Source: Coemansia sp. RSA 1804 (lineage: Eukaryota; Kickxellomycota; Kickxellomycetes; Kickxellales; Kickxellaceae). From it: 22,334 bases of DNA. Below the pieces are notes generated by a model. It made no database searches and was not told the DNA's origin. It worked only from the letters and a program-made list of their open reading frames with translations. The translations under genes and the position numbers were made by a program. How positions within the stretch are numbered: the stretch's first letter is position 1; each line of letters begins with the position of its first letter. The DNA lies in assembly GCA_027578815.1 (NCBI GenBank), contig JANBTH010000286.1, positions 1-22,334 on the forward strand, in the 5' to 3' direction. Below, one piece after another: positions 8,171 through 18,963 of the stretch.

Positions 8171-9565
8171 TTACTTGCTCCAGCGCCCGGGGCTGAGCTG
8201 GATGATGCCGTACTGGCCACAGTACATCCAGTCCTTCCTCTCCTTGAGCAGTGCCTCCGCGCGGTCGGGAGCAACACCCGTGATTGTGTCGCACTTGGAT
8301 GTGCGCAGCGCAACGATGGCCGGCGCATTGGGATCGGTGGCAATCGGGCCGATTGCCTCAACAAAGGGCGTGGAAACAGGCCACTGCTGGTCGTAGACGA
8401 GTTTGCGGTAGTTGAGGTCGCCCTTGAAGATGACAACGTCGGCCTTGGTGAGCTCCCCCTCCCACACGTCCTTTCCGATAGTCGGCAGGTACCGGAACCC
8501 GTAGGGACAGGTCCAGAACAACTCGTCCCTCAGCTCCCACGTACCGTCGGCCAGGAACGAAGCCCACTTGGTGCCGAGACTCTTGAGCGGGGCCACATGC
8601 TCCTCGCTTAGCGGCGCCTTTGTCTTTGTCTTGGCAAGCGACGGGTTCTGTGCAATTGAGACGAGCCAGTGGAAATCCTCGTTGGTCACGTCCGACACGT
8701 ACCAGGGGATCCGCTTAGTGTGGAACACCACCTTCTTGGCTATCCCCAGTTCTACGAGCCAGTACGCCAGGAGCACGTCCTGGAGGAGTTCGAACCCAGA
8801 GTTGTCCAGCACGATATCGAAGCGACCATCCTTGATCTGGCTCACAATGCCCCAGATCTTGTCCGTGTCGTTCGATACCACTTTGCTGTCGTTCTCGCCT
8901 GACGAGATACGCGCCTGCATCTCCTCCAGCGCCTCGTTACTGAGATCCGGGAACATGCTCAGATCGGTCTGGTTGCCCCATAGACTGGCCTGCAGCATAT
9001 CAACAAACGCAACATGTGTCTTTGTCGCCTTGTTGACACCGTCCTTGGACTCCTCGGTCAGCGAATCAACACGGCTGCACAGCTTGGCAACCGCCACCAT
9101 CGACGCCATGAACGTCGAGTGCTTCTTCTTGGCGAAAAAGTCGTGGGTGCTCCAGTGCGCCGACCGTTTAAATATGTTGCCAATGCGGCGGTACAGGTAC
9201 GTCTCCCACGTCAGGAACGGCGTGGTGTACCAGCTGGCCGACGGGAAGTACGTCTCGAGCCACTTGTTCCACATCTCGATATCGCCAACCCCGTCATCCT
9301 CCATCGGCGTCAGCTTCTTGTCCGTCACCATCTCGTGCTTCAGCTTCGACAGCGCGCTCGTCAGCTCCTTGCCCTCGCTGACCGCCTCTTTAGCATTCGG
9401 TCCGTTGTACTCCTGGATGTCCGCGTAGAAGTCGTTGATTATGTCTGTCAGGATGTGTGGCACCCTGCTGTGCAGCGAGTCGTACGTAAAGTTCGTGCCC
9501 TCGCGATCCGCAATCAGCGGCTGGAATGGCGTGTTGTTAGGCGCAAAGTCGGTGCTGGATGCCAT
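8171..9565 (-). CDS. DUF89/ARMT1-family damage-control phosphatase
   Basis: This 464-residue protein belongs to the eukaryotic DUF89 subfamily III (budding yeast YMR027W, human ARMT1). These are metal-dependent phosphatases acting on phosphometabolites such as fructose 1-phosphate. The conserved motifs are present: IVLDNSGFELLQDVLLAYWL (about 247-266, with the Asp-Asn metal and phosphate site), FKGDLNYRKLVYD (about 378-390), RTSKCDTITGVAPDRAEALL (about 420-440) and CGQYGIIQLSPG near the C-terminus. The N-terminal helical part (TYDSLHSRVPHILTDIINDF, then WYTTPFLTWETYLYRRIG) is also typical. The start MASSTDFAPNNTPFQPLI precedes this domain by the expected distance. The gene is intronless, probably cytosolic, and convergent with Arp4; the two stop codons are 131 bp apart. 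The in vivo substrate cannot be deduced from sequence. Confidence 0.9.
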   Translation of the reverse strand: MASSTDFAPNNTPFQPLIADREGTNFTYDSLHSRVPHILTDIINDFYADIQEYNGPNAKEAVSEGKELTSALSKLKHEMVTDKKLTPMEDDGVGDIEMWNKWLETYFPSASWYTTPFLTWETYLYRRIGNIFKRSAHWSTHDFFAKKKHSTFMASMVAVAKLCSRVDSLTEESKDGVNKATKTHVAFVDMLQASLWGNQTDLSMFPDLSNEALEEMQARISSGENDSKVVSNDTDKIWGIVSQIKDGRFDIVLDNSGFELLQDVLLAYWLVELGIAKKVVFHTKRIPWYVSDVTNEDFHWLVSIAQNPSLAKTKTKAPLSEEHVAPLKSLGTKWASFLADGTWELRDELFWTCPYGFRYLPTIGKDVWEGELTKADVVIFKGDLNYRKLVYDQQWPVSTPFVEAIGPIATDPNAPAIVALRTSKCDTITGVAPDRAEALLKERKDWMYCGQYGIIQLSPGRWSK

Positions 9566-9712
9566 TCTTTTCTGATTTTGATTTTCTGATAACGATAGAA
9601 AAAGAACGTGGATCGAAAGCTCAGGGTTGGAATGAGATACGCTGCGAATAAGTAGTCTGTTGTTTTTCCAATCTGGGGAAAGGAAAGGGAGGGTGCGATA
9701 TTGCCTTTATTT

Positions 9713-9721
9713 CTATTTATA
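9713..9721 (-). promoter_or_regulatory. TATA-like box upstream of the DUF89 gene
   Basis: TATAAATAG on the minus strand lies about 150 bp upstream of the ATG at 9565 in an AT-rich spacer. It matches a consensus TATA element, but no transcription start is known. Confidence 0.35.
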
Positions 9722-9831
9722 TCCTTTTTCTACACAATTGACCGAGTGAGTGAGAAGAAAATAAAAGAAAAAAGGAACGGAATACATCCGGAATTTGCAA
9801 TATATCGCACAGGACGGATTGGGGATGCTGC

Positions 9832-10107
9832 CTAGTGCAATGGGAAACATCCACAGCTCAATAAAGAAGAGAAGGAGAAGGAAAGTCCAGGCCAGTTCTG
9901 GTTATTGCGTTTTGGAAGCATGATGTCACCGCTAGCTTCATCCTCTTTGTCGCTTGAAGACTCATCAACATCAAAAACCGAAGCATCGTGCCACGTGTGT
10001 ATTGCAGGGCCAACAGCAGTCTGGAAGAAGACTGCTTCTTGCTGCATGTTTTTGTTTAGGTACTCGCTTCGAAGGGGGCGCTGCCACATTGCGGTTTCCA
10101 GTTCCAT
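9832..10107 (-). CDS. Possible small hypothetical protein (91 aa)
   Basis: The frame starts at ATG 10107 (MELETAMWQRPLRSEYLNK) and continues through QEAVFFQTAVGPAIHTWHD and an acidic segment (VDESSSDKEDEASGD). It ends with NNQNWPGLSFSFSS and a Cys-containing tail. The first 70 residues look like a genuine small protein: an amphipathic helix rich in charged and aromatic residues, then an acidic Ser tail resembling a CK2 substrate. The last 20 residues are less convincing and could be read-through of an intron or UTR. I do not recognise the family. The ATG is 69 nt from that of a small plus-strand frame, so the two could share a promoter. Confidence 0.4.
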   Translation of the reverse strand: MELETAMWQRPLRSEYLNKNMQQEAVFFQTAVGPAIHTWHDASVFDVDESSSDKEDEASGDIMLPKRNNQNWPGLSFSFSSLLSCGCFPLH

Positions 10108-10176
10108 TCTCTCGTTTTTCCCTTCTTTCTTCTTGTGCTCAAAGTCAACTCCCAGAGAGCAGAAAGGATCCTAAAA

Positions 10177-10326
10177 ATGGACTATTGCTTATGCAGTCTA
10201 CCAGAACTTGAGCTTGCTGATGCAGAGACATGTGAAACTGCTGGCTCTGTGGTGGGGCTTTTTGACTCAGAGCAACTTTTGCAGCGATTAGATCCACCAA
10301 AATTGATCTGTTTATTCCATGTGTAA
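10177..10326 (+). CDS. Possible small hypothetical protein (49 aa) or first exon
   Basis: The ATG at 10177 has a good context (AAAAATGG). The product begins MDYCLCSLPELELADAE, is acidic, and ends LLQRLDPPKLICLFHV. The stop overlaps a possible donor (cat|GTGTAA). Splicing to the TTTTGGCAG acceptor near 10382 would keep the frame briefly open (TTPTPF, then stop). There is no recognisable domain. It is arranged head to head with the 91-residue frame on the other strand. Confidence 0.28.
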   Translation: MDYCLCSLPELELADAETCETAGSVVGLFDSEQLLQRLDPPKLICLFHV

Positions 10327-10588
10327 CAGGTTTCTGGCAAAGGAGTCAAGTTTTTAAGCTTCCGCCGACAATCATTTTGGCAGACAACTCCCACTCCTTT
10401 TTAACATATTCTTTCTTTCAATCCTTTGGACTTTGATTGCGAGTCTCTGCATTTGTCCACACACATCCTCTTTTTGATGTCCTCAAAATACTACCAATAT
10501 TACCATTATAATACAAGAATAATCGACACCGCTGCATTACGCAATTGCACTTGAAGGGCACACACATTTTGTATTCTACTCCTTTGGA
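10327..10588. promoter_or_regulatory. Upstream region of the ITFG2-like gene
   Basis: This is AT-rich DNA immediately upstream of ATG 10589, with pyrimidine tracts (TTCTTTCTTTCAATCC near 10408). No gene is supported here. It presumably contains the promoter of the ITFG2-like gene. Confidence 0.35.
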
Positions 10589-13500
10589 ATGCGCGTAATA
10601 TCGCTCTCGTCAAGACTGCAGTGGGCATTTCGGGGGAGCGTGCTGCCAGGCGCCTTGGCGACCGGCGACGTCGACAATGACGGTGTACGTAAACATTGAG
10701 CAGATACAGTTGTATAAATACTATTGCTTCTGTGTCAGCAGTATGCGCTAAACACAAATTCAAACGTATTGCATTTTCCTTTCGTGCATTTATATTTGTA
10801 TGTTTTCGTTCATGTAGTGCAAAGAGTTTATTGTTGGGAGCGCACAGGGAGAGCTGGCTATATTCCGTGGCCGCGGTGGCTGCGGGTCGTGGCGGCACTC
10901 AGAAGACCAGATCCAGCCCGAGTACGACTGCTGGGACGCTGTTTCCAGCGGACAAATACCGCCCGAGCTACTGACCCACTTGAGCAGCGAGTCAGCGAGT
11001 CTAAGACGCCAGAGCACGTACAACAGCCTGATAAATGGCCCTGCATCCAACCGGGGCTCGTTTTCGGTTGACGATATCTTGCATTTGTTTGAAGGAGGCG
11101 AGCAGGCCCACGCTCACCATGCTGGGTCGATGGAAACGAGCGACGAGGAAACAGGGTACGCTGTCAGAAGACCGTCCTCGTTGTTCGATGCCGATTTCAC
11201 CGACCACATCAAGTGGGAGGATGCGCTGGATATCGAGCGTGACGGACGGAAGCCCTGGATCCTGGCCCAGCGGCTCGGTACGATATCCTCCGTTGTGGTT
11301 GCCGATATTGCCAACTGCGGCCACAACTCTATTGTCGTGGTCAATGGCGAAGGCAAGTGCTTTGTGTTCGACTACCCCTTCAAGAGAAAGCTGCATCCCG
11401 AGATGAGGAAGAGGAGACGCCAGCGCAACCATTACCGCCGCTTCTCGCTTGAGCGCTTTTTCAAAGACGGCGTGGTTGTTGATAGCCCGGACCAGCAAAC
11501 CAACTGCCACGACGTTGCGGGCAGCGTCAACCAGCCGGCGGCAGGCGTTGGTGCTGATATCGCTCACAGTGCGTCTGCAAACATCGGAGATGAGATATCC
11601 ACCTCGGACGCGGCAAATGGCACGATAAGCGCAATTATGAACTCGCCGTCCTTGGGTGCGATCGGCAGCAGCTTGGGCCAGCCCCAGTTGGCACGGGTTA
11701 AGACGGCGTTGTCCGAGTTTCCTCATTCCGGTGATGTCCAGAACACCAGCAACCGCAAGCAACATGCTAACAGCAAGTCCACCCCCACGATGCGTGGCTA
11801 TGACAATGAGACGTGCCAGCTGGAGCCGCTTGATCTTCGGCCGCTAGGGGAGTTGGCGCTGGCCACGCAGGAGGCCAAAACAAACGTCGGCATGCCAGCC
11901 GGTGGCGATGTGGAGGGATCGAGCATTGCTGGAGATACCAGGGCTGGGGGCGATGGCATGCGCGGAAAGTCGGATTGGCGATCGATTATATCTCGAGTCG
12001 AGGCGCAAGGCGGACATCATATCCAGCACGAGGGCGGCGATGGTGTGTCAATGGGGTTCTACGAAGGAATAGCCGCCAGCAGTGCATCGTCCCAGCCGGA
12101 CATGCCGCTTGCTATTCTGAGCAAGTGCGATGCCCAGGACGCAGGGAGCGCCAATGTGTTTGCAGAGGGCGGCAGTGTCAGAGGCCCTACTGTAACGCAT
12201 ATTCCCACATCGCCACCCACAGCAAAATCCACCTTTGGTTTTGCAAACGGGGGGATCAGTCTTGCCACAAGCAACAGCAGCAACAACCGCCAGCGCTACG
12301 TGTCCGACGCAGGCGGGATCGACTCGTCAAGCATGGTGTATGGCGATATGGACACCGAGTCTGAGCAGGACCCCGGCGACGTTGTATCCGACTCCGACGA
12401 GTGCACATTGCTGACGCCCGAGGAGGCCGCTGATATCGAGAAAATGTGGGGCGCCAATGTTGGCAAGAAGAGCGGGGACTGGTTTCCGTTTGTGCTCGAC
12501 TCCCCCGACATGACATTCAGCATACCCACGAATGTCGAGCATGCGATTGTTGCCGACATCGACAGCGATGGGATGAACGAGCTCGTTCTGACGGCCACCG
12601 ACGGCTTTGTGTACATATTTAGAGTCGAGTCTCCAGTCAAGCACGAGGTGAAACCAACGCTTACGTCGCTCGGTGTGCTGAGCAACATTCCGACGACTCT
12701 GCCAAGCGCAAACGCCACCGGCAACGGCTCGCCCTATCTGCACATGTCTGCGCCTCGCTCGCCTGATGCGTCGGACCTTGATTTCGACGATGGCGCGAAG
12801 CAGGACGGCCCCGCCGACTACGTGGCCGGTGCTCAGCAACAGAATGGCGCAGATAGACAGAGCAGGGGCGGAGAGGCGGTACGGGGCGAGAACTCCGAGA
12901 CCGAGCAAAACATGGATTCGGAGTCCGCTTCCGATTTGAATCTGATGAACCAGCTTCTAAAGTCGCTTGGCGACAAGGCGGTAGATACATGGCAAAGAGG
13001 GGGCGAAACAGCACAGCCAGGCGAAGATGGCGCAGTCCGTGGCGAGGCACAGGAGGCAGACGCAAAAGACTCTGCTGCATCGACACAGCGGCGGACGAGC
13101 ACCGGTCGACGCATGTCTATTTCCAGCCGTGTGCGAGAGAGCTTCAGTGGCATTGTGTCTGGCTGGGACTTATCGCGAAGGATGTCCGAATCGTGCGGCC
13201 ACACGGCTAACCCAAGCGCAGAGCACTCGCAGGCGCAAACAAGAAACACTAGTGCGAACTCGACAAATGCGCACTCGCGAAAACCGAGTCTGGGCGATGA
13301 GCATGGTAATAATGCGCGCCAGCTGAATGCGGAAGCGGATGCCGAGAGTAGCGCTGCCAATGAACCAAACGAGTCTCGCCATAGAGAGCAGGCCCAACAC
13401 GCTTATGCGAATGACAATACTACCGGCGAGACGCGCTCGCAAAGAGGGAGAACCAACTCGGTGTGCATTGGTGCGCTACAGGCGATTCCTGAGCGGCGGT

Positions 13501-16500
13501 CTGGTGACACCGAGCGAGTGGGTGCCGCTTCTGATGTCGGGTCACTGGCAGAAAAAAAGACGGGCGGAAACACTGGCGGGGATGTCGCGCGTAGACTAAA
13601 TGGAATGCAAGCCACTAGAGCTGCAAATACAAGCAGTTTGGCACCCAGCCGCAACGGCAGCATCAGCAGATCAAATGCCCCCTCAACGCGTGCGCACAGC
13701 AGACGTGGAAGCATAGCGAGCCTGTCTTCGCGTATACGCGCTCCGTCCACCATGGTGCAGGAGCCAGAGTCGGCATACGCGATGGATGTGCGGCATGGCA
13801 ACAGCTCTCAGACTAGTCGCCGTGGAAGCATATCGAGCAACGTCAGCACCCATGAGATCAACGCACACGGTAATGGCAATCCGACCCAGCCAGCAGTCCC
13901 GGTGGAGGCCGCTATAAGTGCAAAGGGCAGCTTCTCCAAGCCCATATTCGTCCACTCGCATACCAATGCCGAGGCAACCGATGACAACAATAGCGTCATT
14001 TCCCAGGTCACAGAGAGACTGGCAGAGCTCAATTTCAAGCCTGGCTTCAAGCAGTCCGTCAACGATGCAAGCGGCGTAAACACATTGTCCAGATACAACA
14101 ACGACAATAGTAACAATGGCAAGGGCAAGGGCAACGTTTCTTATTTCGACGACATGGACCGCGAAGCACTAGGACAGCTGCCGCCCTCAAGAGGAATCGT
14201 GGACTGGTCTTCTACCTCCGTAGACAAGGTGGCTACGTGGTTTTTGGATAACATTCCGGGCAATGTGTCTATTGTCACTGCTCCTGCCGAAGCGTTTGGG
14301 GCTCCGGTAACCACGCAGGGACAGGCTCTTTACAGCGAGGATGACTCGTCGTCGTCGTCGTCGTCGCACAGTTGCTCAACATGCGACTGTTCTATGTGTG
14401 GCAGCGACAGCGAGTGTGGCAGCGAAGAGTTCAATAATAGCCCGTATAGACCTGACACGGCTGGAACAACAAGATCAAAGGGTCGGGCAGAGTCGATTGG
14501 ATACAAGGTGGACCTGAATGTGTCTGAGCAGTCCGGGGTGGATCTCCCAAAACCGCTTGGGCTCGACTCACTTAACAAGCACGTGCCTGGTTGCGATGAT
14601 GTGAAGGAGACGACTGCAACATCCGACAAAGCGTCTGATAGTTTGGAAAAGGGGAATTTGGATAGTACCGAGCGGGGCGATTCGGAGCAAAAGCGTGTTT
14701 CGGGTACGGGCCAGGTCAAAGACGAAAATGAGGCGGCCGTCAAAAAGAAACCCCAGCGGTTCTTAATCCTGAGCAAGCCTGGCGGTCGCTTTGTGCCTAT
14801 AGATATGCTCAACTATGCGATGCTCTCGACCGTAGAACCACCGCCGGTGCCAATGTCAGCGTTCACGGGATGCAACACGGCCCATATGATGAACGTTGAC
14901 ACAAGCAACGCTGTCCGCAATGCTCAGCTGGCGGCATCTCTTGGGATGTCATTAAGGTCGGCATCAACGGCCGATGTTCTGGGCACATCCGGCTCGTATG
15001 CTTACCAGCTTCCTAGCTGGCAGAGCGGGAGCATGCCGTGGCTGCAGAACATCAGATCGTCGTCCTTTGGGTCTCCTGGGCATCCGGTTAAGAGCCCGGT
15101 TGGTATTCAAGGCAGCAGCGTGGAGCCGTATTCGCAGAACAGTCGTCATTCATCAGGCGACATTGCCGGTATGACCCCCAGCAGGGCAACCGAGGAGCCC
15201 ATGGTGTCTCAGTTCCCATCTAGCGGCGACGAAAAGTCAGTTCTTGGCAAATCTTCCGAAAGCCAAGAAGCGCGTGTGCTTTCTCAGCAGTTTCCAGCAA
15301 TGCCATCATCTGAGTCGCGCAGATCGGCTGCGAGTGTTGGGCCATCATCTACGTTCCATACCTCAATGCCCGCGGCTGGCGGAACGTCAATTGGCTCCAA
15401 CGTGCGCTCAATTCGCAGCCTGCATCGTGTTAGCAGCGATGGATTGCGGAGCCAGAACTTTAACGCCGGCCATGGACCAAGCCCTATTAACCGCGGAATG
15501 CCGCTCAGCGGAACGATGACGCCTGTTGGCAATGGGTTCCCACATGCGTACAACCAGTATGACAGACTGTTCCTTGGGTTTGCTGGGCTGCGGGGATACA
15601 TCGGAAACGGGATCAATCGCCAGCGCAGCATTGGTAACCCGATGACAACCACGCGCATGGATGAGTCGAGCTTTCTGTCTGGCTACTTTACCCCCTTTGC
15701 CTCTGCAGGCCAGCAGTCAGCAAGGCCGTTCAGCTCTGGCGCAGGACATGGGATTGGGTTTGGAACGATGCCTCGAGAACCGGTTGCGCATGTATTTGCC
15801 TCCTCGATGTCAACGAATGCGTCTGCGACAAATGCGAGCGGCCGTGCGGGGGCTTTGCGGAATGAGACTCCGAGACAGGCACCGCGCGTGAATCGCGCTG
15901 GATCGGCAACACCGATGCGGAACTCGGCATCGCCACAGAGGGGACAGCATATGACGCGCTACAGCCCGTCGATGGTCCCGTGGTCGAGCTACAAGGAAGG
16001 CCCCATGCTGCCCGCAATAAGGGATCGCGAGCAGCTTACCCGAAGCACCAACAACGCCCTTGGCAATCCGCGCCATGGCCCGATGGAAATAGACAACCAG
16101 GCGATCTTGGAGACGGCGCCTGAGATCCCCCGCTTGGATCACGATGGCTCGAAGGTCCTGTCTGGAGAGGCGGAGCCTGCTAGCTCCGCTGCGGAGATCC
16201 AGGCGCCAGTTGCGACAGCCCCAGGCTCTGCGCACCACGGATTCTGGGTAAGCACGGAGCCGGCGTCTGCAAGATCGCACTCGTCCTTGGGAACGGGTGC
16301 TAGTGGCAACTACTTGCCCACGGCCGATGATGTCAAAGATGAGGAGGAGATTGAGGAGGCGCCGCAGCCCGTGACCATGGATGTTACGACGTTTATGGTC
16401 GGGGGCGTGTCTGCTGGCAAGCGTCTAAGGCGCATTCTGGATGGTCCGTCAGACATGCCTCGCGATATGTTGTGCAGCACGGATCCGGGTGTGTCCGCCG

Positions 16501-18884
16501 CGGGTGGAGAGGAGGAGGAGGAGGGCGCGGGTGGCAAGTCCGCAGGCAGGCTTGGAGAGAATGGCGACGAGTCTGACGAGTCTGAAACAGAGGAGCTGGT
16601 GTCGCTGGTTTCGATGGACTGCGTCATCAGCTGCTACGATCCCCGTCGCAAGGTTAGCAACTTCGTCGGTCTTAGCTCGAAAGACCCGGCATTGGGCATT
16701 TGGAAGATCAAGATGCACGAGGAGATCTCGCATCCCTCGCCACTGGAGGCGATGCTGCAGGACGGCAGCATCAACCTGGAGGACGATGCCTTTGGAAACA
16801 AGCTGATGTCCAGCACCCCAGCCAAGCGAATATACCGGCGTGTTGGTCTCTCTCGCCACGACCTTGTGCACGCAGTGCAGTACTCGTCGTACATTGAGGA
16901 GCGCGTGCTGCTGCTCAACAAGCTCGAGAACCAACGGCGCAGACGTGCCAGACGCATGGTGAGGAAAGTACGCAGCCAGACGCGCCTGGGAGGCTATGGA
17001 ATTGTTGGCGAGAAAAGGAGCACCGGCGGAACCAAGCGGGATGGGGCCTCCCCGGGACTTCCCAAGGGAAGCGCGTTGTGGAAATCCGGAAAGACTGGAC
17101 TCAATGGGAGGCTTCGCGATAGTCTTACAAGATACCACCGTGTTGGCCAAACGGTGCGCAATCTGGGCAACCAGCTTCGCGAGCTGGCAACCAGCGGCAG
17201 CGCCCAGCAGAGTTCGGGTGCTGCAGACCAGCCAGCAACGGGGCTGCCAGTCCTGACGCCGCGTCTCACGGTTAACCGGGGCGGTCTTAGCGCTATGCAA
17301 AGCGAGCACACCACTCCAAACCTGTCGCTATCGCCGTCGACCCGCAAATACCTTAGCCGTGTACACCAGCAGATGCACCCGTCCGAGTCTAAGCCAGCCT
17401 CCAGCGACTCCAACAACAAAAACAACAACAACAACAACGGCAAGCAGACGGGTGCTGGAGAGAGCGCAGATGTAGGCAGCGGTCGTGCACATGCATCATC
17501 TATTGATTTCACCCATCCCGTGGGGCCCGGCAGTGCTGGTGAGCACTTGCCATCGAATGCCCCCGGCGGCGGAAACACCAGCGCCAACTCGCTTTCGAAC
17601 AACCTGGTCGAGGCAGCGAACATGCGAAGAGCATTCAGCAACGATCTTGCAGCCACGCTTATCGGCTGGTACGGCGAGAACAAGAATGACTTTAGACGCA
17701 GTCTGCGCGTTGCCGATCACCTTGTTGTCAGCACATGGCGGGGGACGACGTACTTTGTCGACGTCGGCACGATAATGGACATTGCGAGCTACAACGAGAT
17801 GTTTTCGACCCGCTGGTCTAACAGCGTGATGGCTGCGTCCGAGGCTGCTTCTATGCGGACCGGGAGTTCGTACGCCGATGTCCTGGCAGGCCGGTCCGAA
17901 AACGATGCCAGCGAAGCAATCGACTACCAGAGCCATGTGCTTCCGTCGATGTACGGCTGCTTGAGCGAGTTTGCCGATATTTCTGGGCTTGTCTCGCGAC
18001 TGCGCACAAACGCAAGCGTCATTCAGTTCAAGTTCCAAGACACCGTGTCTGCGTTTCTGGCCGACACGTATGCGCCTGCGACGGGCGGACCAAACATCCC
18101 GTGCTTGTTCTATGTCGACTACAAGGATCGCATCTGGGTCTACTACCATCTTGACGAGATCTCGGAGATGGATGATGTGTACGGCGCAACATGGCTGCGC
18201 ACCGAGCCAGAGGCGCTTCGGGCCCCCAAGATAAGGCCTCAGAGGCAGACAAAGGCCGTTGCTGCTGCTGCTGCTGCTGCTGGCGGTAAGCCCGGCCTGC
18301 TTGGCTACGGCAAACCGTTTTCGGTTGTGGATCTTGCTTACCGGCGGATAAGCCAGGACCCCTGGTTCCCGCTGCGCGGCGACAACTGGTTTGCGGATGT
18401 GGTTTCCTTTGACGAGACCAGCTACCCGTACTCGTTCAGAAACTGGCGCAAGCAAAAGAAGGAGAAGGAGGGCGACGGTGGCTGCAACAACCAGTCCAAG
18501 GAGAGCCTCGCCGCCGGCGCCGCCGGCAAAAAGCCCGAAAACACCAGCGCCAGCGTCGGCGGGACCTTCTACACGCACAGCAATGGCAGCACCAATGCCA
18601 TTGAGATGCGGACCAACGCCAACGCCAATGCCACGGGAAGCTTCCACACGTCCTATGTCCCGAGCCCGTACATGTGTCCGATCTGGTCGGATATAAACTC
18701 GGTGGATATCTACGACGTGGGCGTGTGCAATCTGCTGGAGCTTGTTGCGCCCGAGCTCCTGGCCATGAAGAGCGTGTTCTGCAAGGATCTCGGTATCAAC
18801 CCGGACACTGTGGACGAAAAGATGGCGCTGGCGAGCATTCCTGGGCTTGCCGGCTGGGTGCGCAACTGCTTGTACACGGTGTAG
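10589..18884 (+). CDS. ITFG2-like FG-GAP/beta-propeller protein (KICSTOR subunit homologue), giant form of about 2720 aa
   Basis: Two exons, 10589..10684 and 10818..18884, join in phase 0. Exon 1 is MRVISLSSRLQWAFRGS followed by LPGALATGDVDNDG. Exon 2 continues CKEFIVGSAQGELAIFRG, so the splice restores an FG-GAP blade like that at the ITFG2 N-terminus (GDVDND...ELVVG...G). Further propeller blocks are TISSVVVADIANCGHNSIVV (about 187), VEHAIVADIDSDGMNELVLT (about 608), DHLVVSTWRGTTYFVDV (about 2332) and VIQFKFQDTVSAFLADTYAP with CLFYVDYKDRIWVYYHLDEI (about 2431-2480). The last pair parallels the ITFG2 C-terminal blades. Human ITFG2 is about 447 residues; here insertions rich in Ser, Asn and Gly, including many RRxS motifs, separate the blades. 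ITFG2 belongs to KICSTOR, which tethers GATOR1 to lysosomes to restrain TORC1. Function here is inferred by homology only. Without the first exon the gene would lack an ATG. Confidence 0.72.
10685..10817 (+). other. Intron 1 of the ITFG2-like gene (133 nt, phase 0)
   Basis: The donor is GACGGT|GTACGT and the acceptor TTCATGTAG|TGCAAA, with a pyrimidine-rich stretch (TTTTCCTTTCG) and a CTAAA branch-like site near 10748. Removing it joins ...DVDNDG to CKEFIVGS..., a canonical FG-GAP repeat. The downstream frame has no ATG before a TAG whose AG is the proposed acceptor (10816-10817). Confidence 0.85.
14347..14366 (+). repeat. TCG triplet repeat (poly-serine) in the ITFG2-like gene
   Basis: Tandem TCG codons encode a serine run directly followed by a Cys-rich segment (HSCSTCDCSMCGSDSECGS). 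It lies inside one of the large insertions. Confidence 0.85.
17413..17440 (+). repeat. AAC/AAN triplet repeat (poly-asparagine) in the ITFG2-like gene
   Basis: Tandem AAC codons encode an Asn run (NNKNNNNNNGK) in a disordered linker between the conserved regions. Confidence 0.8.
18257..18281 (+). repeat. GCT triplet repeat (poly-alanine) in the ITFG2-like gene
   Basis: Tandem GCT codons encode about nine alanines just after the conserved C-terminal blade (WVYYHLDEI...). Confidence 0.85.
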
Positions 18885-18963
18885 AAGATGGTGGGAGAGG
18901 GGGGGTATTACTAGCGACACTTTTATAGGGTTTTTTCTCTTGTATTCCATGGGTTTTTTGTAG

